Shown one piece after another: positions 58,366-64,000 of a DNA stretch of 64,000 nt. Position numbers and translations under genes: made by a program. How positions within the stretch are numbered: position 1 is the first letter of the stretch; every line of letters begins with the position of its first letter. A model generated the notes under the pieces. The model was not told where the DNA came from. It saw only the letters and a list, made by a program, of their open reading frames with translations, and made no database searches. This stretch comes from Gordonia zhaorongruii (GTDB taxonomy: Bacteria > Actinomycetota > Actinomycetes > Mycobacteriales > Mycobacteriaceae): contig NZ_CP041763.1 of NCBI RefSeq assembly GCF_007559005.1, positions 2,264,463 to 2,328,462 of the forward strand, given 5' to 3'.

Positions 58366-59823
58366 TCAGCTCGTGAGGCTCGACCGGGACTTCGGCGCCC
58401 TCCGCGCAGTCGAAGCTGTCGGAGAGGGCCGCGTCGGGGTACGTCGCGACCATGCGAAGTATCCGACCGTCACTCCGATGAACCAGACCGCTCCGACCGT
58501 GAGCGCGATTCGTCCGTTCTCACTGAAGAACAGGAGGACGAGGACCATTGCGAGGAAGAGCAGCGTCAGAACGGTGGTCACCGGCGCTCCTGGCACCCGA
58601 TAGTCGGAGGCCGGCAGGAGGCCTGCCGCTACCTTTCTGCGGTACATCATCTGACAGGCGATGATCGTCGCCCACACGACGACGATGCCGACCGTCGACA
58701 CCGAGGTGATGTACGTGAACGCGTGGTCGGGGTCGATCACGTTCACGAGGACGCCGATCGCCATCACGACGGCACTCAGCACGATTCCCGAGACCGGCAC
58801 CTGGCGGCCCGACAGCTTGTCGAGCGACTTCGGTGCGTCCCCACGTCGGGAGAGCGAGCGAAGCATACGGCCCGTCGAGTAGATTCCCGAGTTGCATGAC
58901 GACAGAGCTGCAGTGAGCAGGATGAAATTTACGATTCCGGCCGCGCCGGGGATCCCGATGTACTCGAAGACCGCGACGAACGGACTCTGTCCTTCCTGGT
59001 AGTCCCGCCAGCTGCGCACCGACAGGATCACCAGCAGGGCGCCGATGTAGAACACGCCGATGCGGAACGGCACCGTGTTGATGGCACGCCGGAGAGTCAC
59101 GCGCGGATTCTCCGCCTCCCCCGCGGTGACACCGACGAGCTCCACGCCGACGTAGGCGAACATCACGATCTGCAGGCTCAGGAGCGCATTGGTGAATCCA
59201 GTGGAGAAGAAGCCTCCCTGACTCCAGATGTTGCTGACCGAAGGTCCGACGTCCGGCCCCAGACCGGAGATCGGCAGCAGCACACCGATGCCGATCACGA
59301 TCATGCCGAGAATCGCGGTCACCTTGATGGCCGAGAACCAGAACTCAGTGCGACCGAAGACGCCGACGGAGATGAGATTCGCCGCGAACAGCACGATCAG
59401 CGCAACAAGGGCGGTGACCCACACGGGGATCGACGGCCACCAGTAGTTGACGTACTTCCCGGCCACCGTTATCTCGGCCATGCACGTCGTGGTCCATACG
59501 GCCCAATAGGTCCAGCCCTGCGTGAATCCGGCGTAGCGGCCGAGGAACTCGTCTGCGTACTCGCTGATTCCGCCGGACACCGGCCGGTAGATCAGGAGCT
59601 CGCCGAGTGACCGCATGACGATGAAGATCGCGAGGCCGGCCGCCGCGTACGCGAGGAGAAGCGCCGGACCGGCTTTCTCGATGGCACCGCCGGAACCGTA
59701 GAACAGGCCGGTGCCGATCGCGCCGCCGATGGCGATCATCTGCACCGTGCGGGAATTGAGACCCCGCTGGTAGCCCTCGTCCACTTCAGCGGTGCCCGTG
59801 CCGTTCTGCCGTGTACTCGTCAC
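58366..59823 (-). CDS. Amino-acid permease (GABA/aromatic APC family)
   Basis: Secondary transporter of the APC superfamily, 485 residues, 12 membrane helices. The first helix carries the substrate motif IAIGGAIGTGLFYGSGGAI. Other blocks are RPVSGGISEYADEFLGRYAG and FAYVGVELVGVTAGEAENPR. C-terminal tail is Arg/Thr/Ser-rich. GTG 59823 follows AGGGAGAGG. It resembles GabP-like permeases; the exact amino acid is not certain. The 183 bp upstream to the next gene show no further feature. Confidence 0.9.
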   Translation of the reverse strand: MTSTRQNGTGTAEVDEGYQRGLNSRTVQMIAIGGAIGTGLFYGSGGAIEKAGPALLLAYAAAGLAIFIVMRSLGELLIYRPVSGGISEYADEFLGRYAGFTQGWTYWAVWTTTCMAEITVAGKYVNYWWPSIPVWVTALVALIVLFAANLISVGVFGRTEFWFSAIKVTAILGMIVIGIGVLLPISGLGPDVGPSVSNIWSQGGFFSTGFTNALLSLQIVMFAYVGVELVGVTAGEAENPRVTLRRAINTVPFRIGVFYIGALLVILSVRSWRDYQEGQSPFVAVFEYIGIPGAAGIVNFILLTAALSSCNSGIYSTGRMLRSLSRRGDAPKSLDKLSGRQVPVSGIVLSAVVMAIGVLVNVIDPDHAFTYITSVSTVGIVVVWATIIACQMMYRRKVAAGLLPASDYRVPGAPVTTVLTLLFLAMVLVLLFFSENGRIALTVGAVWFIGVTVGYFAWSRRTPTRPSPTASTARRAPKSRSSLTS

Positions 59824-60006
59824 CGGCGTCCTCTCCCTGATCAGCGGCCATCGTCAACCAGGGGGAATCTACTCGCAATCAGGCGCGTACCGACTATCGG
59901 TTCACATAGAAAACGCCTGCACCTTAACGCATTCCGGACCAAGTTCGTGATCTGCACATGCGATACGCGGCATACCGGACGAGGATCACGTGGGGATGCC
60001 CCCTGC

Positions 60007-61611
60007 CTACTGCGGGAAGTCGGGCAGAGGGTTGGCGATGATCTCGACGCCGTCGGGTGGCGCCGGACCTGGTGGCGGCGGGGCGGGCATCCGGCAGGTG
60101 AGCCAGCGTTCGATGCGCGAGCGACTGAAGACCTGCGGCGCCTGGCCTACGGTGCCGGTCTCTCCGACATCGGGTCTGGGGCCGTCGAGTCGGCCGTCGC
60201 GTTGGCCGTCGAGAATGCGTTCCGGTTGGTGGGCGTGATTGACCTGCCACGACTGGTGGGTTCCGGTCGGTCGCCAGCCGACACGCCCTTCGTAGGGTCC
60301 GGTCGGGATGATGATGGTCTCCCAGCCGCCCCGTTCGGTGCTGACCCTCCGGTTGTGACCCCCGCAGGCGCCGCCGAGGTGATCGATGTCTGTGGGCCCG
60401 CCGTGCTGCCAGTCGGGCAGGTGATGGGCTTCGGTGCGCACGAATGGAACGGTGCAGTTCGGTGCGGTGCACCCGCGATCGCGACCGAAGATCGCCAGAC
60501 GCTGCTGCAGCGAGGCCAGGCGTCGTCCGCGGCCGAGGTACAGGATCGATGTCGAGTGGTCGGCGAACACCTCGAGCCACGGTGTCGCGGTCGCTGCCAA
60601 CTCGACCAGATCGCGGACCGGCACCCTGGCCCCGGTGGCCGTGTGGGCGACGCCCGAACGCTTCTCGAGGTTCTCGAGCGAGGTGGTGATCACCAGATGA
60701 GCGGGCAACGACGACGGCTTTCCCAGCCCACCGTGTCCGATGAGGTATTCGCACATGGCCTCGAGCGCGTCGTGGCCTCGCTGGGAGGACGTTCGGTCAT
60801 CGCGTTCACGGGCCCCAGCGAGTGCGGCCGGATCGGCGTCAGAGGAGGCCCCGAACGGAGAATCGGGATCGTCGGGGTTGTTCATTCCGGGTGCGGCCCA
60901 CAGCACCAGCAGTGATTCGAGCTTGGCTCGCAGTTCGGGTTTCAGACAGGCCCGCACCTTCGACATCAGCCGACGGTCTTGTGCTTGCAGACTGAAGCCC
61001 CGGGTGCGTTTCCGGTCGACGTCGTCGGTGAGTTCACCGTCGGGATCCAGGTGCGCCAGCAGTCGGGCACCCACGAAGTTGAGCGCTCTGGGGGCCAGTT
61101 CGCGGGCGGCTTGGGCGAGTTGAGCTTCGGCTTCAGCACGGATGTCGGCCGGGACGCGGTGCGGAATCCGGTCCATGATCGATTCGATCTCCAGAACGTG
61201 ATCGATCGAGGAGGCACCGTCAGCGACCGCATCGGCCGTCCCGGGCAGGACCGGGTCGACCTGCTCCCCCTGCATATTGGTCATCCGCCCGATCTTGGCC
61301 GCCGCATCACGGCGACGTTTACCGGGACCGGAGCCCAATCGCATCCACTGCTCGAGAAACGTCGCCGGGCTCAAACAGCCGACCTTCCGGTAGGCACCTC
61401 GATCGGAGACCTCGATGAGCAGTTGGGCATCGACCCCGTCACCGCGACGATGCGCCCGCTCGAACACCTCCACGCCCGACAGGAGTTCATCCTCCGACAA
61501 GGTCTGCAACCGAGCCGACGCGAGCTTGTTCGTCGCCGCATCGATCAACTCGATCAACTCCAACGGGGAGTCAGGAAGGACGTCCGACTCGATACCGTCC
61601 ACCTCGATCAC
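60007..61611 (-). CDS. 13E12-type DUF222/HNH nuclease-domain protein
   Basis: 534 residues. An N-terminal DUF222 region (about 30-330) is followed by an HNH motif around residues 385-430: GCTAPNCTVPFVRTEAHHLP then DWQHGGPTDIDHLGGACGGHN, with Cys, His and Asn/His ligands. Such proteins are multicopy in mycolata (REP13E12 in M. tuberculosis) and are linked to repeats and phage-like insertion sites. The tail is Pro-rich. GTG 61611 follows AAGGAG at longer spacing. No flanking repeat was found here. Confidence 0.87.
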   Translation of the reverse strand: MIEVDGIESDVLPDSPLELIELIDAATNKLASARLQTLSEDELLSGVEVFERAHRRGDGVDAQLLIEVSDRGAYRKVGCLSPATFLEQWMRLGSGPGKRRRDAAAKIGRMTNMQGEQVDPVLPGTADAVADGASSIDHVLEIESIMDRIPHRVPADIRAEAEAQLAQAARELAPRALNFVGARLLAHLDPDGELTDDVDRKRTRGFSLQAQDRRLMSKVRACLKPELRAKLESLLVLWAAPGMNNPDDPDSPFGASSDADPAALAGARERDDRTSSQRGHDALEAMCEYLIGHGGLGKPSSLPAHLVITTSLENLEKRSGVAHTATGARVPVRDLVELAATATPWLEVFADHSTSILYLGRGRRLASLQQRLAIFGRDRGCTAPNCTVPFVRTEAHHLPDWQHGGPTDIDHLGGACGGHNRRVSTERGGWETIIIPTGPYEGRVGWRPTGTHQSWQVNHAHQPERILDGQRDGRLDGPRPDVGETGTVGQAPQVFSRSRIERWLTCRMPAPPPPGPAPPDGVEIIANPLPDFPQ

Positions 61612-61727
61612 CCCCCTGATCTCCTTGCTTCTCCCTCATTATATGGTCAATGAGTGATGTATGCCACTACATATTCGATAGTAGTTTCGAGATAGTTAAG
61701 AGTGCTCGCGGTACGATCAGATCTGGT
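61612..61727. other. AT-rich intergenic patch
   Basis: The stretch 61636-61705 (around ATATGGTCAATGAG and TACATATTCGATAG) is clearly more AT-rich than its surroundings and probably contains the promoter of the 13E12 gene. No ORF or repeat was recognised. Confidence 0.4.
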
Positions 61728-62201
61728 TCAGCGAACGTTCCGCGGAACCATTCGTGCGATCGCCTGACACACGATCGCTGCCGGGACGAGCAGAGCGAAC
61801 CCGTTCACGTAGTCGCGGCGAGTCAGCGGAGTGCCCCGCCGGCGGAGTTCGCGTCGCGCCATGACCGTTCCGGGCAGCATGACCGGAACCGCTGTCACAA
61901 CCCCGGCCGTGTAACCACGCTGCACCACCGATCCAGCGAGGTGAGTACCGACGTGGGCCTCGAGTCCCGCTATCGCCGCCCGGTACAACCGCGATTCCCC
62001 TTCCGTGCGCGAACCGCGACTGCACAGGAAGGCGATCAGCACTCCCATGAGACCGACCGCCGCCCACGACTGCCGCGTATCGATGCGCAGGCTCTCGATG
62101 CCCGTGCGATCCGCAAGCTGATCACACGTCCCCGGGAACATGATGGCCTCCTCGACGTCGTGCAACGCCCATGCGACGAAGAGTGCGATCGGACCTTTCA
62201 C
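61728..62201 (-). CDS. HXXEE-domain membrane protein
   Basis: 157 residues. The HXXEE signature reads FVAWALHDVEEAIMFPG near the N-terminus (H-x2-EE). About four hydrophobic segments follow, including AAVGLMGVLIAFLCS, GVVTAVPVMLPGTVM and GFALLVPAAIVCQAI. The family is of unknown function. GTG 62201 follows GAGGGAG and is preferred over the longer reading from 62294, which would overlap the arfB start. Confidence 0.8.
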   Translation of the reverse strand: MKGPIALFVAWALHDVEEAIMFPGTCDQLADRTGIESLRIDTRQSWAAVGLMGVLIAFLCSRGSRTEGESRLYRAAIAGLEAHVGTHLAGSVVQRGYTAGVVTAVPVMLPGTVMARRELRRRGTPLTRRDYVNGFALLVPAAIVCQAIARMVPRNVR

Positions 62202-62292
62202 AGCGCTCCCTCTCCGGACGCACCTTCGACTGCGTCCCGTCCCGCGATTGTCACACGCCGCCGAGCGCGCCACGTGCGGCAGACTGATCGAC

Positions 62293-62736
62293 ATGGACGA
62301 CCTGCACGTACTACCGGGACCCGGTGCACCGCGCGGTCTCTGCGTTCCGGCAGGCGAGTTGGCAGAGCAGTTCTCCCGAGCCTCAGGGCCGGGCGGTCAA
62401 GGCGTCAACACGACCGACTCGCGTGTGCAGCTCAGTCTCGACCTGAGAACGACTACGGCGTTGACTGACGCCCAGCGCGAGCGCGTCATCGAACGGCTCG
62501 CCGCACGAACCTCAGGCGGCGTGCTCACGATCGACGCCGCCGAGCACCGGTCGCAACGTCACAACCGGGTGGCGGCGCGAGAACGCCTCGCTGCGATTCT
62601 TCGCGAAGCCGTTGCGCCACCGGTCATCCGACGACCGACCCGGCCCACAAGAGGGGCCCGACGCCGACGGCTCGAGGGGAAGCGTCGGCGTTCGCAGACG
62701 AAGGCGACGCGGCGAAAGCCCGGCGATCAGGATTGA
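62293..62736 (+). CDS. arfB: Ribosome-rescue peptidyl-tRNA hydrolase ArfB
   Basis: Release-factor-like protein that frees ribosomes stalled on broken mRNA. The catalytic GGQ is in FSRASGPGGQGVNTTDSRV. The basic C-terminal tail (RRRRLEGKRRRSQTKATRRK) enters the empty mRNA channel in known ArfB. 147 residues, normal. ATG 62293 begins about 30 residues before the GGQ, as expected. Divergent from the HXXEE gene. Confidence 0.92.
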   Translation: MDDLHVLPGPGAPRGLCVPAGELAEQFSRASGPGGQGVNTTDSRVQLSLDLRTTTALTDAQRERVIERLAARTSGGVLTIDAAEHRSQRHNRVAARERLAAILREAVAPPVIRRPTRPTRGARRRRLEGKRRRSQTKATRRKPGDQD

Positions 62737-62827
62737 TGCGGGATCGGATGCGCATACCGCATATCCACGATGGAACGCAGCTGCGCTGCTTCACCACGCT
62801 GCTGAGGCATACCCGATGTCGCCGCAC

Positions 62828-63382
62828 TCAGCCCCCTGACAGATCCGGATACGTCACGCGACCATCGCCGTCGACGACGGGCGTCGCACCCCACTGGCCG
62901 AGCACGTGCTTGCGAGGAGCACCGCCCGTGACCAGATGCTCGACGGCCCATCCCTGTGCGACGAGCGTGTTGGCGATGATCAGTCGATGGCACCGCCACG
63001 GCATCGGCTCGCCGCACATGACGGCGACCCGACGCGACCGGGCGATGCCGGTCAGCTCGTCGATGCCGTTGCGGTACTCCTCCGTGAGAGTGTGATCCGC
63101 GTAGTTCTTGAAACTCTGGTTCTGCCATGCGGCGTTGATACTCGGATCTACGTCCTGGCGCCGTCGCCGACCGCCGAGTTCGATGATCCGCCGATAGTCG
63201 ATGCCGTCTTCCGGGAGCCATTCGGCCATCGCGTCCGACCCGAACTGCGGGTTGCGGCGCGAGCCGGGGTGAGCGCGCACGTCCACGAGCACCTCAATGC
63301 GATGCTCGTCCAGCGGTGCGAGGAATTCGGGGATCGGACAGGTCCAGTGTCCAATGGTCCAGATGGTTCCGGGCTCGTCCAC
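62828..63382 (-). CDS. DUF488 family protein
   Basis: 184 residues. Conserved DUF488 features: TIWTIGHWTCPIPEFLAPLD at the N-terminus, LVDVRAHPGSRRNPQF, and VAVMCGEPMPWRCHRLIIA with Cys and the C-H-R triad late in the protein. Function unknown; members often stand alone or next to small stress genes. GTG 63382 gives the usual N-terminus; it lies 12 bp after the stop of the Tudor-like gene, so both may share a transcript. Confidence 0.88.
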   Translation of the reverse strand: MDEPGTIWTIGHWTCPIPEFLAPLDEHRIEVLVDVRAHPGSRRNPQFGSDAMAEWLPEDGIDYRRIIELGGRRRRQDVDPSINAAWQNQSFKNYADHTLTEEYRNGIDELTGIARSRRVAVMCGEPMPWRCHRLIIANTLVAQGWAVEHLVTGGAPRKHVLGQWGATPVVDGDGRVTYPDLSGG

Positions 63383-63394
63383 GTGAGGAACCGT

Positions 63395-63607
63395 TCAGTC
63401 GATCCGATGGAGCGCGCCGGCCTTGTGCATGGCCACGTGGTCGGTCTTGTCGCTCTTGATCTCGTACTGCGGATCGTCCGGGCTGCATCGCCGCATGTGC
63501 CCCTTGTACTCGGTATCACTCGTGTGCTTCTTCACGATGACACCGGAGACCTCCCCGGCTTCGGAGTTCCAACCGACGTGGTCGCCGACAGCGAGATCAT
63601 CACCCAT
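63395..63607 (-). CDS. Tudor-like small protein (DUF2945/HVA1 type)
   Basis: 70 residues: VGDHVGWNSEAGEVSGVIVK forms a small barrel, followed by DPQYEIKSDKTDHVAMHKAG. The family (hypervirulence-associated Tudor domain) has no clear biochemical function. ATG 63607 has TACCTT exactly 6 nt upstream, so it is probably leaderless and drives the DUF488 gene as well. Confidence 0.9.
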   Translation of the reverse strand: MGDDLAVGDHVGWNSEAGEVSGVIVKKHTSDTEYKGHMRRCSPDDPQYEIKSDKTDHVAMHKAGALHRID

Positions 63608-63613
63608 GTCCGC

Positions 63614-63619
63614 AAGGTA
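63614..63619 (-). promoter_or_regulatory. -10 box TACCTT, leaderless start of the Tudor-like gene
   Basis: TACCTT, then gcggac, then ATG 63607 on the minus strand. Confidence 0.56.
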
Positions 63620-63664
63620 CCAATTCCGGACGTGACACGAGTCGGACCGCTGAGTCCGACGAGC

Positions 63665-64000
63665 TCACGGCCGCACGATCCTGGGGCCTGCCACGCGGGC
63701 CCCCAGCTCGGTCACCCGCGACCGCAGCTCCCGGTCCGCGGTCACGACCACAGTCGCCCCTCCTCGATCGGAGATCTCTGCGACGACCTGCACGATCATG
63801 TCGTCACCGCTACCGGGCGCGTCGACCACCCGCACCGCCTCGGACGATTCGACGCCCCGGGCACGTCCTTCCACGACGAGCACCACCAGCGGAGTCTCGT
63901 ACAGATCGAGAGCGAGGCGAAGGTCATCCGGCGAGATGCCGTCACGCAGCCGCAGCGTCGCACCGATCCGGTCGCGCCACCAACCGTCCGGAACGCTCCC
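63665..64000 (-). CDS. NYN/PIN-like protein, 3' part
   Basis: C-terminal 111 residues of a gene that begins beyond the window; the frame is open to the edge. It shows GWWRDRIGATLRLRDGISPD, YETPLVVLVVEGRARG, then the acidic segment DAPGSGDDMIVQVVAEISDR and ATVVVTADRELRSRVTELGA. The strand-Asp-Asp pattern and T-A-D-R-E-L resemble NYN/PIN-type ribonuclease domains (YacP-like). Similar proteins are sometimes annotated as NTP pyrophosphohydrolases, which the visible motifs do not support. Confidence 0.65.
   Translation of the reverse strand, partial: GSVPDGWWRDRIGATLRLRDGISPDDLRLALDLYETPLVVLVVEGRARGVESSEAVRVVDAPGSGDDMIVQVVAEISDRGGATVVVTADRELRSRVTELGARVAGPRIVRP

Noticed and set aside
60007..61611. 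Mobile element or intron carrying the HNH protein
   Set aside because: No terminal repeats, target duplications or reverse transcriptase; DUF222/HNH proteins of this type also occur as stand-alone chromosomal genes.
1..64000. rRNA, tRNA, prophage, insertion sequence, replication origin
   Set aside because: Read through all intergenic regions; no cloverleaf, rRNA segment, transposase, integrase or DnaA-box cluster was recognised.

Overview
The window is high-GC DNA from a mycolic-acid-type actinobacterium (order Mycobacteriales). The marker set is ESX secretion genes (eccB, eccE), whiB2, coenzyme F420 synthesis (fbiA, fbiB, fbiC), mycothiol synthesis (mshB), lpqW, gpgS and the valine-degradation set mmsA/acyl-CoA dehydrogenase/mmsB. 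From recalled gene order, two blocks that are far apart in Mycobacterium tuberculosis lie side by side here. One resembles Rv3255c-Rv3262 (manA, SIS protein, DUF3499, zincin-like, whiB2, fbiA, fbiB). The other resembles Rv1213 back to Rv1165 (glgC ... gpgS, folP2, fadD6, LOG, dapE, dapD, dapC, ferredoxin, fbiC, mshB, lpqW, typA). The rest looks most like Gordonia or a close relative; that genus assignment is inference.

Layout. 1-3.1 kb: end of a TetR gene and divergent eccB/eccE. 3.1-11.4 kb: mannose metabolism, whiB2, fbiA-fbiB-NUDIX operon, glgC. 11.4-17.9 kb: a long leftward gene row with RNA methyltransferase, DUF3117, DivIVA-like, gpgS, folP, fadD6 and two LOG-family proteins. 18-21.7 kb: lysine/diaminopimelate genes dapE, dapD, dapC and a 7Fe ferredoxin. 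21.9-29.6 kb: fbiC, a membrane protein, mshB, lpqW, typA. 29.7-34 kb: a tiny Cys-rich gene under a possible iron-regulator box, mutT and a thiamine-type ABC transporter. 34.3-38.5 kb: an accessory cluster of secreted proteins, including a lipase-fold protein whose catalytic residues appear to be gone. 38.5-45.2 kb: HhH DNA-repair protein, a decapeptide-repeat protein, an aldehyde dehydrogenase, a WS/DGAT-like acyltransferase and a thiolase-crotonase fusion. 45.3-49.5 kb: the valine catabolic operon with two palindromic operators and a MarR gene. 49.6-55.5 kb: CsbD, SugE/Gdx exporter, DoxX-like and peroxiredoxin genes, and a NarL-type two-component system divergent from an ABC-2 transporter. 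55.6-64 kb: Baeyer-Villiger monooxygenase, AraC regulator, amino-acid permease, 13E12-type HNH protein, ArfB, DUF488, a Tudor-like small protein and a partial NYN-like gene.

A window-wide pattern is the promoter architecture. At least ten genes have a TANNNT box exactly 6 nt before the start codon and five more exactly 7 nt before it, which points to leaderless transcripts. Genes inside operons instead use GTGA/ATGA four-base overlaps or clear Shine-Dalgarno sequences.

No rRNA, tRNA, CRISPR array, insertion sequence or prophage was recognised. The most unusual items are the Cys-rich mini-gene, the secreted cluster with its pseudo-lipase, the decapeptide-repeat protein, the thiolase-crotonase fusion and the double operator in front of mmsA.
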